In this document: in pieces, positions 39,816-49,949 of the stretch
Numbering within the stretch: position 1 is the first letter of the stretch
How the letters are laid out: each line of letters begins with the position of its first letter
Origin: Haliea alexandrii
GTDB taxonomy: Bacteria; Pseudomonadota; Gammaproteobacteria; Pseudomonadales; Halieaceae
DNA: 64,000 nucleotides
NCBI RefSeq assembly: GCF_003719295.1
Contig: NZ_RFLW01000002.1
Location: forward strand, 734,763 to 798,762
Direction of reading: 5' to 3'
The notes under the pieces: generated by a model
Databases searched by the model: none
What the model was told of the DNA's origin: nothing
What the model saw: the letters and a program-made list of their open reading frames with translations, nothing else
Position numbers and translations under genes: made by a program

Positions 39816-41531
39816 TTAGTGTTCGAGTGACTTGTAGCGTTCGCGCAGCCTGTTGCGCAAACTGACGGCGGCCAGATTGAGCAGGGCGATGATCAACACC
39901 AACAACAATGCTGTTGCATACACCAGCGGGCGCGCTGCCTCCACGTTCGGACTCTGGAAGCCGACGTCATAAATATGAAAGCCCAGGTGCATGAACTTCT
40001 GGTCGAGATGGAGATAAGGGTAGTTGCCGTCCAGCGGCAGCGTGGGTGCGAGCTTCACCACGCCGACCAGCATCAAAGGCGCGACCTCCCCTGCCGCGCG
40101 GGCAACGGCGAGAATAAGGCCGGTCATCATGGCCGGGCTGGCCATGGGCAATACCACCCGCCACAGTGTTTCCGCGCGGGTCGCACCCAGCGCGAGAGAC
40201 CCCTCGCGCACGGTGGAGGGAATACGCGCCAGCCCCTCCTCAGTCGCCACGATAACCACCGGCAGGGTGAGCAACGCCAGCGTCAACGACGCCCACATGA
40301 GTCCTGGCGTGCCAAAGGTTGGACGCGGCAGCGAAGCCGGAAAAAACAGCTGGTCCAGCTCGCCACCCACAAAGTAGACAAAAAAGCCCAGGCCAAAAAC
40401 ACCGTAAACAATGGAGGGCACCCCGGCCAGGTTGTTCACTGCCACGCGTATTGTACGCGTGACAAAACCCTGACTGGCGTACTCACGCAGATACACCGCC
40501 GCCACAACACCGAAAGGCGTGACGATGATGGACATCAGAATCACCATCAACACCGTGCCAAACATGGCCGGGAACACGCCACCCTCGGTGTTGGCTTCGC
40601 GCGGCGGCTCGGAGAGAAATTCCCAGAGGTGCTCGACATACATTGCTATCTTGGCGAACACGTTCATGGCATTGGGCTGGTAGGCACGCACCACCTTGGC
40701 GATAGGCAAGGTCACCACGCGACCATCAGCCAGCTCGGCGCTATAGCTGTGGTCTTTTATGCTGTCGTACAGTGTGTAGAGTTGCTCCTGCAAGGCGCGG
40801 AAACTGGCTTCCTGCTCTGCCCGCTTGCTCGCCAGGTCGGCCTGGGCCGCCGCATCCAGTCGCCCCTCCAGCTCGAGCCCGCGCTCGCGCAGACGCAGGC
40901 GCTCCAACTCGTAGTTGATGGCACCAATCTCGCCCTGCTCGATATCGTGGATTTCCTCGCGCACCGCAACGGTGTCGACAATCAAGGCCTGCAATGCCTC
41001 CAGGGTCGCCGCCTCGCCGTGCTCAACAACGGTCACCGGGTCTTCGCCGAACCGGCTAACGGCGCGCAGGTAGCCGTAGAAGTTGCCCCACTCAAGGCGT
41101 TCCACGACCATCACGTCGAGAGGATAACGTCGGGGGCCGAACTGCTCATCGATAAGCCAGGTGAAGTCCGTGCCGAGAAAATCACGGTTGCCCTGCTTCA
41201 TCAGTGTACGCTGAAAGAACGGCCCCGGGCCCTGCAGTTCAAAACCGGCCTCGCGCAACTGGGCACCCGGGACTTCAACCTGTTCGACGACCTCACCCAA
41301 CAGTTCACGGGTCTGCCCCTGGTAGCTGACGGACACCGCCAGCACATCCGCCGGCCAGAAATGGCTCAGTCCGCGCACAGCCAGCAGCAGCAGCAGACCC
41401 ACCACCGCAATGACACTCACACTCACCGCGGCGCCGTTGAGCCATATCAGCGGATCGCCGCCGCGCAACCATTTGCCAACACCGGGAGCGCGGTCGCTGT
41501 GAAGTTCCTGCTCGTTGATCATCCTGTTCAT
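39816..41531 (-). CDS. pstA: Phosphate ABC transporter permease PstA (long form)
   Basis: The 571-residue permease has a first helix at about 36-57, then a predicted periplasmic segment of about 240 residues with a coiled-coil stretch, then the usual PstA permease domain (about 300-571) with the ATPase-contact loop [19 protein letters not shown]. coli PstA has about 300 residues, so the insert is extra. ATG 41531 overlaps the pstC stop by one base (TGATG). Confidence 0.95.
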   Translation of the reverse strand: MNRMINEQELHSDRAPGVGKWLRGGDPLIWLNGAAVSVSVIAVVGLLLLLAVRGLSHFWPADVLAVSVSYQGQTRELLGEVVEQVEVPGAQLREAGFELQGPGPFFQRTLMKQGNRDFLGTDFTWLIDEQFGPRRYPLDVMVVERLEWGNFYGYLRAVSRFGEDPVTVVEHGEAATLEALQALIVDTVAVREEIHDIEQGEIGAINYELERLRLRERGLELEGRLDAAAQADLASKRAEQEASFRALQEQLYTLYDSIKDHSYSAELADGRVVTLPIAKVVRAYQPNAMNVFAKIAMYVEHLWEFLSEPPREANTEGGVFPAMFGTVLMVILMSIIVTPFGVVAAVYLREYASQGFVTRTIRVAVNNLAGVPSIVYGVFGLGFFVYFVGGELDQLFFPASLPRPTFGTPGLMWASLTLALLTLPVVIVATEEGLARIPSTVREGSLALGATRAETLWRVVLPMASPAMMTGLILAVARAAGEVAPLMLVGVVKLAPTLPLDGNYPYLHLDQKFMHLGFHIYDVGFQSPNVEAARPLVYATALLLVLIIALLNLAAVSLRNRLRERYKSLEH

Positions 41532-43843
41532 CAAAGTGACCCGTACTTGATGCGCAACCGCTGCCGAACCAGCTCGGCCACGGTGTTAACCATGAAGGTG
41601 AACATGAAGAGCACAAAGGCAGCCAGAAACAGCACACGATAGTGCGTGCTATCCACTTCGGCTTCCGGTACCTCTACCGCAATATTCGCCGACAGCGTAC
41701 GCATGCCTTCAAAAATATTGGCATCCATGATCGGCGTGTTGCCCGTCGCCATCAGCACGATCATCGTCTCACCCACCGCGCGGCCCAGGCCGATCATGAG
41801 GCCGGAGAAAATACCCGGGCTGGCCGTGGGAATAACCACACCCACCAAGGTCTGCCAGGGGGTCGCCCCCAGCGCCAGGCTGCCATAGCTCAAATGCTTG
41901 GGCACCGAGAAAATGGCATCCTCCGCAATCGAGAAAATCGTGGGGATAACGGCCATACCCATGGCGATACCGACCACCAGCGCGTTGCGCTGATCAAAGG
42001 AGATGCCCAGTTCCGTGGTGATCCAGCCGCGCATGTCACCGGCAAAGAACCACAGCTCCAGCATGTCGTTACTGGCGAAACTGGCGTAACCGATGAACAA
42101 AACCACCGGAACCAGCACTGCGGCATGCCAGCCGTCGGGTAACCGGGCGCGAATCGCCAGTGGCAGGCGTGACCAGAGAAAGGCGAACAGAATCACGCCA
42201 ACAGGCAGCGCCAGCATCAGGGTGACCACGGCGGTCAGCTTGTCTTCTATCAGGGGCGCCAGCCAGAGGCCGGCGAGGAAACCGAGAATCACGGTGGGCA
42301 ACGCTTCCATGAGCTCGATCACCGGCTTGACCTTGCGCCGCAGGGCCGGCGCCATGAAATAGGCCGTGTAAATGGCACCGCAAATCGCCAACGGCGCGGC
42401 AATCATCATGGTGTAGAACGCGGCTTTCAGCGTGCCGAAGGCGAGCGGCGCAAAACTGTACTTGGGCTCGAAGTCATTATCCGAGGCGGAGGACTGCCAC
42501 ACGTGAGCCGGCTCATCGTAGCTTTCGTACCACACCTCGCTCCACAGCGCCGACCAGGAGACATCCGGATGTTCGTTATCGATGTGCCAGCTGCGCAAGC
42601 TACCATCGGCGTCCACCAGCAGCAGCGCGTCAGCACGCGGGGAAATAGCGGCTGCGCCCGCGCCCAGGGGCAATGCGCTTTCACTCAACAGGCGCCGATG
42701 CGATGTGGTGTGATAGATCTGCACTTCGCCCTGCCGGCCCAGCGCCACAAACCCCTTGCGGCGATGTTCAGGCAACAGCGTGGCGATGCTGACACCGTCC
42801 GTCTCAAATTCGCGGATGCGCTGCAGGCGGTGCCCACCCTCTCCGTCGCGGACCATGAAATACTGCACCAGCTCGGCGCGGTCGGAGGCGGCAAGCAGGG
42901 AAATGCCCCCCAGCAGCATGGCGCTGCCGCTCAGTTGGCCGCCGCCGGAAAACAGTTCACCACGGCTCGCCACCTCGAGCTTGCCGGTCCCGTCACGTTG
43001 CCGCAGGTTGATAACGGCGAAGCCACCCTTGCTGTCGATGTGGTAGAGCCAGTGCAGATTTTCGTCGATATGAAAATCCGTCGTCTCGCCCGCGAGCGTT
43101 GGCAAGGGCAGTATTTCCAGATCGAAACTCACCTCGCCGGTCAGGAAATTCTCGGCACGGTTGTAGCGCTGAGCGTGCAAGACGCCCGTGGCATCCTGGG
43201 CTACGATCACCAGAGCGTCGTCATTGTCGCCCACCGCCAACTTCTGCGTGGGGCCCTCGCCGATGTGAATGGCAAGCTCGGGATAGAGACGCTCAACCCG
43301 CGGCGTAATCAGGCGCTCGCCACCCGGGTAACTGAGGCGGTATTCATGCGTGTGCAGCGACACCGCGCCAGAGGTGTGGGCGACCGCCAGCAAACGCTTG
43401 CCAGCGCTCTCTTCTGCCACCGCAGATACCGGCCCCAGGTCAGCGGCCAGGTCCGCTTCGAGAACAACGCGCCCGCTGTCCAACTGGAAAAAACTGCCGC
43501 GCGCGTCGGCAAACACCGCAAAGCCCATTTCCGTCTGCTCTTCCACGGCCAGATACAACGGCGCGGATGCAAAGGGTGAGGCCACCTCGGTACGCTTCTC
43601 TATCGAGGCATTGCCGAACAGGGGCAGCACTTCGTAGAGCAGATAGAAGAAAATCAGCAGGATAGCGATCAGTACGCTAGCGCCGCCCGCCGTGACGGAC
43701 ACGGTGGCGGCGCGATCCTTAAAATGTCTCCAGCGGGGTGTAAAGGGAGACACGTGTTCGCTCAATTTAGTCAAGACAGAATCACTCGATCGGCGATTGT
43801 CGGCACCAGGCAGGCTGCAAGCAGCCCGCCCGGCGATTTTCAT
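41531..43843 (-). CDS. pstC: Phosphate ABC transporter permease PstC (long form)
   Basis: The 770-residue permease has one helix at about 51-77, a large predicted periplasmic region of about 380 residues with WD/beta-propeller-like strands (FQLDSGRVVLEADLA, VAHTSGAVSLHTHEY), and the PstC permease domain (about 455-770) with the loop ALGATPWQTLVGVVIPTA. E. coli PstC is about 320 residues. The start is uncertain: ATG 43843 lies 3 bp after pstS with a poorly spaced ribosome site, and internal GTG/TTG starts exist. Confidence 0.94.
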   Translation of the reverse strand: MKIAGRAACSLPGADNRRSSDSVLTKLSEHVSPFTPRWRHFKDRAATVSVTAGGASVLIAILLIFFYLLYEVLPLFGNASIEKRTEVASPFASAPLYLAVEEQTEMGFAVFADARGSFFQLDSGRVVLEADLAADLGPVSAVAEESAGKRLLAVAHTSGAVSLHTHEYRLSYPGGERLITPRVERLYPELAIHIGEGPTQKLAVGDNDDALVIVAQDATGVLHAQRYNRAENFLTGEVSFDLEILPLPTLAGETTDFHIDENLHWLYHIDSKGGFAVINLRQRDGTGKLEVASRGELFSGGGQLSGSAMLLGGISLLAASDRAELVQYFMVRDGEGGHRLQRIREFETDGVSIATLLPEHRRKGFVALGRQGEVQIYHTTSHRRLLSESALPLGAGAAAISPRADALLLVDADGSLRSWHIDNEHPDVSWSALWSEVWYESYDEPAHVWQSSASDNDFEPKYSFAPLAFGTLKAAFYTMMIAAPLAICGAIYTAYFMAPALRRKVKPVIELMEALPTVILGFLAGLWLAPLIEDKLTAVVTLMLALPVGVILFAFLWSRLPLAIRARLPDGWHAAVLVPVVLFIGYASFASNDMLELWFFAGDMRGWITTELGISFDQRNALVVGIAMGMAVIPTIFSIAEDAIFSVPKHLSYGSLALGATPWQTLVGVVIPTASPGIFSGLMIGLGRAVGETMIVLMATGNTPIMDANIFEGMRTLSANIAVEVPEAEVDSTHYRVLFLAAFVLFMFTFMVNTVAELVRQRLRIKYGSL

Positions 43844-43846
43844 GCC

Positions 43847-44833
43847 TTACAGGCCCAATTGCTGACTGTAACGGTCCACGACTGCCGCGGGCAGCGGAAT
43901 GTAACCGTCTTTCAACACAACATCCTGACCCTGGCGCGAGAACACCAGCTTGAAGAACTCGCGCTCCAGCGGCGACAGCGGCTTGTTCGGGTCCTTGTTC
44001 ACATAAACGTAGAGAAACCGCGCCAATGGGTAGCGGCCGGAGATTGAGTTTTCTACATCTGCTTCGAAGTAGGGCCCGCCCTGAGTCTTGCTGATCGGCA
44101 CCGTACGCACGCTGGAGGTGCGGTAACCGATACCCGAATAGCCGATGCCATTGATAGACGTGGATACCGACTGCACCACCGAGGCCGATCCGGGTTGCTC
44201 ATTGACGCTATTCTTGAAGTCGCCTTTGCACAGTCCTACGGTCTTGAAATAGCCGTAGGTACCAGAAACGGAGTTGCGACCGAACAACTGCATATCACGG
44301 CCCTCCCAGGCACCGCCAAGGCCCAGTTGCCCCCATTGGCCAATATCCTGCGCTGCGCCGCATTTACGCGTAGAGGAAAATACGGCGTCCACCTCGGCAA
44401 TCGACATGCCCTCGATCGGGTTGTCCTTGTGCACGTATACCGTGAGGGCATCGATAGCGACCGGGACTGCAGTCGGCTTGTAGCCATACCGGGTTTCGAA
44501 GGCCTCGATCTCCTTGTCGCGCATGTCACGGCTCATCGGGCCGATATTGGCGGTGCCCTCAGTCAGCGCCGGCGGCGCCGTGGACGAGCCTGCGGCCTGA
44601 ATCTGGATGTTGACGTTGGGGTAGGCGCGTTTGAAATCCTCAGCCCACAGTGTCATCAGGTTGGCGAGCGTATCGGAGCCGATGCTGGAGAGGTTACCGG
44701 ACACGCCACTGGCAATTTCGTAGTCCTTGAGACCGGGATCCAGCTCGGCCAATGCAACCGGCGCCATGCCCACAACGAAAGCGCTGGCTCCCGCCACTGC
44801 TACCGACTTTCTCAGCCACTGTTTGATCGACAT
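43847..44833 (-). CDS. pstS: Phosphate-binding protein PstS
   Basis: The 328-residue periplasmic protein starts [17 protein letters not shown] at 44833 with AGGAG 6 bases upstream. A signal peptide ends near VALA. Phosphate-site motifs include [14 protein letters not shown] and [13 protein letters not shown]. It delivers Pi to PstCA. A PhoB box lies at 44887-44904. First gene of pstSCAB-phoU. Confidence 0.97.
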   Translation of the reverse strand: MSIKQWLRKSVAVAGASAFVVGMAPVALAELDPGLKDYEIASGVSGNLSSIGSDTLANLMTLWAEDFKRAYPNVNIQIQAAGSSTAPPALTEGTANIGPMSRDMRDKEIEAFETRYGYKPTAVPVAIDALTVYVHKDNPIEGMSIAEVDAVFSSTRKCGAAQDIGQWGQLGLGGAWEGRDMQLFGRNSVSGTYGYFKTVGLCKGDFKNSVNEQPGSASVVQSVSTSINGIGYSGIGYRTSSVRTVPISKTQGGPYFEADVENSISGRYPLARFLYVYVNKDPNKPLSPLEREFFKLVFSRQGQDVVLKDGYIPLPAAVVDRYSQQLGL

Positions 44834-44870
44834 AAAGCACTCCTGTGTATAGCGGAATTGGACGAGGCAC

Positions 44871-44915
44871 ACAGTACCGCCAAGATGTGACACTATTATG
44901 ACAATCGCATGTCGG
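44871..44915 (-). promoter_or_regulatory. Pho box and promoter of pstS
   Basis: TTGTCAT (44898-44904) and GTGTCAC (44887-44893) are spaced 11 bp with an AT-rich gap. A weaker third unit lies at 44909-44915. TACTGT (44871-44876) lies 10 bp downstream of the box, the usual distance of a -10 in PhoB-activated promoters. Confidence 0.85.
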
Positions 44916-44922
44916 GCGCACG

Positions 44923-46197
44923 TCAGCGCCGAAAAGCCAGGGTAAAGGTGCTGCCTTTGCCCAGTATACTGGCAATGCGCAGCTCCGCACGGTGCCCGGC
45001 AGCGATGTGTTTGACGATCGCCAGGCCCAGCCCTGTACCCCCGGTAGCCGACGAGCGGCTGTCGTCAACGCGGTAAAAACGCTCTGTGAGCCGCGGAATG
45101 TGCAGAGCATCAATGCCAATGCCCTGGTCCTCCACCGCCAGCAACAGCTCATCGTCACGCTGCCGCCACGAAACTGTCACCGAACTGTCATGTTTACTGT
45201 ACTTGAAGGCGTTGAGAATGAGATTGGAGACCGCGCTGTGCAACTCGCGGTAGTCACCGGGAATCTTTTCCCGGGTGTCCAGCTGCAGCGACAGCGTGCG
45301 CTCGGGGTACAAGGTTCTCAGCTCATCCGCAAGATCCTGTAGCAGGCCCGCGATATCGACCTGCTCGCGCCGAGCCTGCGTGCGCACGCTCTCCAGGCGC
45401 GACAGCCAGAGCAGGTCCTTGAGCAAATTCTCCATGCGCTCGGTCTGCTGTGACATCTGTTCCAGCGGGCGCCGAAAGCGTGCCTCAAGTTGCTGCGCAT
45501 TCGCCAGGATCATCTCGAGGTAGCCCTTGATGACCGTCAGCGGCGTGCGCAGCTCATGCGAAACGTTGCCCACGAAATCGCGCCGCATCTGCTCCAAATG
45601 CGCCTCCTTGGTCACATCGCGCACGAAAACGAGGCGGTCACCGTTGCCGAAAAGCGTGATGGCAAACTGCAGCGTCTGCTCGCGCTCTCCCTGCATGCGC
45701 AGTTGCAGCGGGTCATCGAAGGCGCCCGCAATATAGTAGCGGTGAAAGGCGGGCAAGCGCACCAGGTTCAGCAGCGCCTGGCCGCGGTCTGTCGGATAGC
45801 GCAGTCCCAACAGGCGCTGGGCGGCATGATTGCTCCACTCGATCGAACCGGCGGCTGTGATCATGATGGCGCCATCATGCATCGATGACAGTGAATCCTG
45901 CAGGTAATCCAGGCGTGAACGCAGATCACTCTCGCGCTCCCTCGCTTTGCGCTGTAGCTGGTACAGACGGTCGTACATCTCCCCCCAGAACCCCAGCGCC
46001 TCCGGGGGTTCAATCGCGGGGTCCGCAAGCCAGTGCAGCAAGCGACGCATCTGCCACAGCCAGCGCGTGGCAAGCACAAGCAGAACTACGGAAAGTAACT
46101 CCCAGGACAGGCCCAGCGGCCAGCCCACGGCCAGTGCCGCAGCAACCAGTACAACCAGCCGGCGCAACTCTGCCAGCCAGGCAGCCTGTGGACTCAC
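44923..46197 (-). CDS. phoR: Phosphate regulon sensor kinase PhoR
   Basis: The 424-residue histidine kinase has two N-terminal helices (about 13-45), a PAS domain (about 100-195), the phosphoacceptor His214 in [10 protein letters not shown], and an ATP-binding domain with N box [13 protein letters not shown]1 VEDQGIGI and G2 [11 protein letters not shown]. The start is GTG at 46197, overlapping the phoB stop by 4 bases. It senses Pst/PhoU status and phosphorylates PhoB. Confidence 0.97.
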   Translation of the reverse strand: MSPQAAWLAELRRLVVLVAAALAVGWPLGLSWELLSVVLLVLATRWLWQMRRLLHWLADPAIEPPEALGFWGEMYDRLYQLQRKARERESDLRSRLDYLQDSLSSMHDGAIMITAAGSIEWSNHAAQRLLGLRYPTDRGQALLNLVRLPAFHRYYIAGAFDDPLQLRMQGEREQTLQFAITLFGNGDRLVFVRDVTKEAHLEQMRRDFVGNVSHELRTPLTVIKGYLEMILANAQQLEARFRRPLEQMSQQTERMENLLKDLLWLSRLESVRTQARREQVDIAGLLQDLADELRTLYPERTLSLQLDTREKIPGDYRELHSAVSNLILNAFKYSKHDSSVTVSWRQRDDELLLAVEDQGIGIDALHIPRLTERFYRVDDSRSSATGGTGLGLAIVKHIAAGHRAELRIASILGKGSTFTLAFRR

Positions 46198-46904
46198 CGC
46201 GCGGGAACGCCGCGGGCAGAGAAGCGATAGCCGGTACCACGAACCGTTTGCACAAGGTCACTGTAATCGGCCTGGGGGGTTTGCAGCGCCTTGCGCAAGC
46301 GGCGGATATGCACGTCCACCGTGCGTTCCTCAACGTAAACGTTGGCGCCCCAGACCTGATCGAGCAATTGACTGCGGGTATAGGCGCGCTCGGGGTGTGA
46401 CATGAAAAACTGCAGTAGATTGAACTCCGTGGGCCCCATATCGACCGGCTCATCCAGCAGGAAGATACGTCGGCTTTCGCCGTCGAGTACCAGTTCCGCC
46501 ACCTGGATGCGATCCTGCTCATCCCCACCCGCGGAGCGACGCATCAGCGCCTTGATGCGGGCGATCAGCTCACGCGGCGCGAACGGCTTGGTAATATAGT
46601 CATCAGCGCCCACATCGAGGCCCTGGATGACGTTGTCTTCAGCAGTCTTCGCAGTCAGCATGATCACCGGCACGTCGCGGGTGGTATCGGTGCGTTTCAG
46701 GCGCCGCAGCAGCTCCAGGCCGCTGCCGCCGGGCAGCATCCAGTCCAGCAGCACCATATCGGGTCGCTCGTCGACGATCAAGGTGAAGGCATCCTGGATA
46801 TTCTCCGCTTCCAGACAGCGGAATCCCGCAATTTCCAACGCCATGCGCAACATGTCGCGAATGGCAAACTCATCATCAACAATTAATACCTGACGTTCAT
46901 TCAT
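46194..46904 (-). CDS. phoB: Phosphate regulon response regulator PhoB
   Basis: The 236-residue OmpR-family regulator has receiver acids Asp10/Asp11, phosphoacceptor Asp54, and Lys in ITKPFAPREL. The C-terminal winged helix contains RTVDVHIRRLRKAL. It binds the three Pho boxes found in this window, including its own, so it is autoregulated. Operon with phoR. Confidence 0.98.
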   Translation of the reverse strand: MNERQVLIVDDEFAIRDMLRMALEIAGFRCLEAENIQDAFTLIVDERPDMVLLDWMLPGGSGLELLRRLKRTDTTRDVPVIMLTAKTAEDNVIQGLDVGADDYITKPFAPRELIARIKALMRRSAGGDEQDRIQVAELVLDGESRRIFLLDEPVDMGPTEFNLLQFFMSHPERAYTRSQLLDQVWGANVYVEERTVDVHIRRLRKALQTPQADYSDLVQTVRGTGYRFSARGVPAR

Positions 46905-46940
46905 TGGTCACATTGTCCCCTCATTCGCACTGGATAGTGC

Positions 46941-46976
46941 GTATTAGATGAGGAAATTGTGACAATAAAATGACAA
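46941..46976 (-). promoter_or_regulatory. Pho box and promoter of phoBR
   Basis: TTGTCAT (46970-46976) and TTGTCAC (46959-46965) are spaced 11 bp. TAATAC (46941-46946) follows 12 bp after the box as the -10. The T-tract of the upstream terminator runs directly into the box. Confidence 0.88.
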
Positions 46977-47018
46977 AAGCCCCTCTGTCACGGCTTTTCC
47001 GCCGTCCCAAAGGGGCTT
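46977..47018 (-). terminator. Terminator of the kor operon
   Basis: Outer stem AAGCCCCT/AGGGGCTT (46977-46984 and 47011-47018) encloses an inner stem ACGGC/GCCGT. On the minus strand a T-rich tract follows, which is also the start of the phoB Pho box. Confidence 0.75.
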
Positions 47019-47034
47019 CGGGGGCAATTCCTGC

Positions 47035-48087
47035 CTAACGCAGGCTTGCGTTGATGTTCGCCAGCACCTTGTCTCCGGGGCAGAGATCTTCCTCGGTCAG
47101 GCTATTCAGCGGACGGCGCGAGGTTTCCATGACGTCGTGCAGGTCCCGAGAGTCCTTGTCCATGTAAATGAGGCCGGTGAGTATCTGGCCCTCGGCGCTG
47201 TGTTTCTGCAGCGCCACCATGGCGGACACACGATCGAACGGGTCAAGGTCGGGGGCGAGCTTCTCCAGGTGCAACACGGAGCCATCGTGCAGCGTGACGT
47301 CCTGGGTACGGCCTGCCGGATAGCTGGCGGTGATTTCCTCGCGCATTGGCACGAAATCCACCGTACCGGTAGCTTCAGCATGTTCACGCACGAAATCATA
47401 GCTCTTGGTAGAGCCCGGGTTGTTGTTGAAGGTTACGCAAGGCGAGATGACATCAATCAGCGCAAAACCGCGATGTGAAATAGCGGCCTTGATCAGCGGC
47501 ACCAGCTGGCCCTTGTCGCCGGAAAAGCTGCGCGCCACAAAGGTGGCCCCAAGCTGCAGGGCCAGGCCCGGCAGGTCGATGGCGGAAAAGGGGTTCGGGT
47601 CGCCCTTCTTGCTCGCCGACCCAGCATCGGCGGTAGCTGAGTCCTGCCCCTTGGTCAACCCGTAGCAACCGTTGTTCATGACGATGTAGACCATGTTCAG
47701 GTTGCGCCGCACCGCGTGGGCAAACTGTCCCATGCCGATGGAGGCCGTGTCGCCGTCGCCGGAGACACCCAGATAGAGCAGATCCCGATTGGCCATATTG
47801 GCACCGCTCACCACCGAAGGCATGCGCCCGTGCACAGAGTTGAAACCGTGAGACTTGCCCAGGAAATAGGTGGGTGCCTTGGACGAACAGCCGATGCCGG
47901 ACAACTTGGCAATCCTGTGTGGCTCCAGCGCCAACTCGTGGCAGGCGCGCACGATGGCACCGGATATGGAATCGTGGCCACATCCCGCACACAAGGTGGA
48001 GATGGCGCCTTCATAGTCAGCGCGAGTGTAGCCGAGCGTGTTGACCGGCAGATCCGGGTGACGGAATTTGGGAAGCTGATAGCTCAT
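47035..48087 (-). CDS. korB: 2-oxoacid:ferredoxin oxidoreductase beta subunit (KorB-like)
   Basis: The 350-residue ThDP subunit has Cys33 and Cys36 (LCAGCGH), Cys67 (GIGCSSK) and a later Cys in SPCVTF that together should hold a [4Fe-4S] cluster. The ThDP/Mg motif is GVSGDGDTASIG followed by MNNGCYGLTKGQ. With the alpha subunit it oxidatively decarboxylates a 2-oxoacid to acyl-CoA. 2-Oxoglutarate is the likely substrate by family resemblance, but this is not proven. Its start overlaps the alpha-subunit stop by 4 bases. Confidence 0.93.
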   Translation of the reverse strand: MSYQLPKFRHPDLPVNTLGYTRADYEGAISTLCAGCGHDSISGAIVRACHELALEPHRIAKLSGIGCSSKAPTYFLGKSHGFNSVHGRMPSVVSGANMANRDLLYLGVSGDGDTASIGMGQFAHAVRRNLNMVYIVMNNGCYGLTKGQDSATADAGSASKKGDPNPFSAIDLPGLALQLGATFVARSFSGDKGQLVPLIKAAISHRGFALIDVISPCVTFNNNPGSTKSYDFVREHAEATGTVDFVPMREEITASYPAGRTQDVTLHDGSVLHLEKLAPDLDPFDRVSAMVALQKHSAEGQILTGLIYMDKDSRDLHDVMETSRRPLNSLTEEDLCPGDKVLANINASLR

Positions 48088-49946
48088 GAGCTCATCTCCG
48101 CGCCGGCGACCACGCGCTCGCGACGCAAGGGGGTAACGTTGTAGCCGGGCATCTGCTGTAATATCTGCTTGCGAATATTCCGGGCACTGATGGGATTGCC
48201 GTCAAAACAGAGTACGGACTTCAGTTTGTCCGGACCCAATTCGAACTCGGCCATGAGCAGCGTACGCAATTGCGCATCGCGATTCTGCTCAATGACAAAA
48301 ACACGTTCGTGACGCGCGATAAAAGCCGCAACTTCATGGTTGAAGGGGAAGGCTCGCACACGCATGGCATTCAGCGGTACGCCGTCTTCGGCCAGGTAAT
48401 CGCGGGCCTCCATCGAGGATTCCTCGCTGGTACCATAAAACAGGATGGCGGTATCGGTGCCCTGCTCGCTTTGTGTTTCCACCGGCCGCGGCACCCATTC
48501 CTTGATGGTTTCCCACTTTGCCATGAGGCGATGCATGTTCTTCTCGTATTCCTCACCCTTCTCGGTATACACCGCATATTCATCGCGCGAGGTACCACGA
48601 GTGAAAAACGCGCCTTTGTCCGGGTGGGTACCGGGAATGGTGCGATAACAGATGCCGTCGCCATCGACGTCCAGATAGCGTCCGTAACGTTCCATTTCTT
48701 CCAGTTGCTCTGCATCCAGAACCTTGCCGCGGTCGTAGCGACGTGCATCGTCCCAGGTCAGTGGCGGCGACATGTTGTCGTTCATGCCCAGGTCGAGGTC
48801 GGTCATGAGAATGATGGGGGTTTGCAAACGCTCCGCCAGATCAAAGGACAGTGCGCCGAAATCGAAGCACTCCCTGGGCGTGGACGGGAACAGCAACACC
48901 TGCTTGGTGTCGCCGTGAGAAGCATAAGCGGCGGACAATACGTCGGACTGCTGGGTGCGGGTCGGCATACCGGTGGACGGCCCTGCTCTCTGCACGTCAA
49001 ACAGCACCGTGGGAATTTCAGCAAAGTAGGCCAGGCCGAGGAACTCGCTCATCAGGGAGAGGCCCGGGCCACTGGTGGCGGTGAATGCCCGCGCGCCATT
49101 CCAGCTTGCACCCACCACCATGCCAATGGCGGCCAGCTCATCTTCCGCCTGCAGGATCGCGTAGTTCTTGCGCCCCGTGCCCGGATCAATGCGCAGCCGT
49201 TTGGCGTAGCGATCAAAGGCATCAACCACGGATGTGGACGGTGTGATCGGATACCAGGCCGCCACCGTGGCGCCGCCATAAATGGCGCCCAGCCCAAGGG
49301 CTGTGTTGCCGTCGAGGAGGATATTGTCGCCCACCTTGTCGGAGGCGCGCACACGAATGCCAAGCGGGCAGTCGAAGTGTTCCTGGGCGTACTGGTAGCC
49401 GAGCTCCAGCGCGTGGATATTGGGTAGAATGAGCTTGTCCTTGCCCTTGAACTGGTCTTCCACCAGACCGGTGAGGACGGCGAAATCCATATCCAGCAGC
49501 GCCGCCAGCGCTCCCACGTAAATCACGTTACGAAACAGCTGGCGCTGCCGCGGATCCTCGTATTCCTCGTTGCACATACGCGTGAGGGGGATGCCGATGA
49601 TATTGACATCATTGCGCATCAGGCGCAGGTCGAGGGGCTTGGTGTTGTCGTAGATGAAATAACCACCCGGCTCCACTTCCCTGATGTCCTGCGGCATGCT
49701 CTGCGGGTTCACCGACAGCATGATATCCACGCCACCGCGGCGGCCGAGGTAACCGCGCTCACTGACGCGCACTTCGTACCAGGTCGGCAGGCCCTGGATG
49801 TTGGAGGGAAAAATGTTCTTGGGGCACACCGGCAGCCCCATCCGGAAAATAGCCTTGGCAAACAGGTTGTTGGCACTGGCGCTACCGGTGCCGTTTACGT
49901 TGGCAAACTTGATGACGAACTCATTGACTGATTGCAGCGCTTGCAT
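48084..49946 (-). CDS. korA: 2-oxoacid:ferredoxin oxidoreductase gamma-alpha fusion subunit (KorA-like)
   Basis: The 620-residue protein fuses a gamma domain (about 1-190, with NVNGTGSASANNLFAKAIFR) to the alpha subunit (about 205-620). The alpha part shows AWYPITPSTSVVD, LQAEDELAAIGMVVGAS, TATSGPGLSLMSE and the CoA-region motif GPSTGMPTRTQQSD. This fused order is usual for KorA-type enzymes. It lies 3 bp after the FAD/Fe-S subunit gene. Confidence 0.93.
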   Translation of the reverse strand: MQALQSVNEFVIKFANVNGTGSASANNLFAKAIFRMGLPVCPKNIFPSNIQGLPTWYEVRVSERGYLGRRGGVDIMLSVNPQSMPQDIREVEPGGYFIYDNTKPLDLRLMRNDVNIIGIPLTRMCNEEYEDPRQRQLFRNVIYVGALAALLDMDFAVLTGLVEDQFKGKDKLILPNIHALELGYQYAQEHFDCPLGIRVRASDKVGDNILLDGNTALGLGAIYGGATVAAWYPITPSTSVVDAFDRYAKRLRIDPGTGRKNYAILQAEDELAAIGMVVGASWNGARAFTATSGPGLSLMSEFLGLAYFAEIPTVLFDVQRAGPSTGMPTRTQQSDVLSAAYASHGDTKQVLLFPSTPRECFDFGALSFDLAERLQTPIILMTDLDLGMNDNMSPPLTWDDARRYDRGKVLDAEQLEEMERYGRYLDVDGDGICYRTIPGTHPDKGAFFTRGTSRDEYAVYTEKGEEYEKNMHRLMAKWETIKEWVPRPVETQSEQGTDTAILFYGTSEESSMEARDYLAEDGVPLNAMRVRAFPFNHEVAAFIARHERVFVIEQNRDAQLRTLLMAEFELGPDKLKSVLCFDGNPISARNIRKQILQQMPGYNVTPLRRERVVAGAEMSS

Positions 49947-49949
49947 GGT

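Noticed and set aside
39975-41642. 555-codon plus-strand open frame opposite pstA
   Set aside because: Low-complexity basic product opposite an unambiguous permease gene.
43847-44893. Longer pstS start reaching 44893
   Set aside because: It would place the coding region over the Pho box and -10 element and disrupt the signal peptide. ATG 44833 has an excellent ribosome site.
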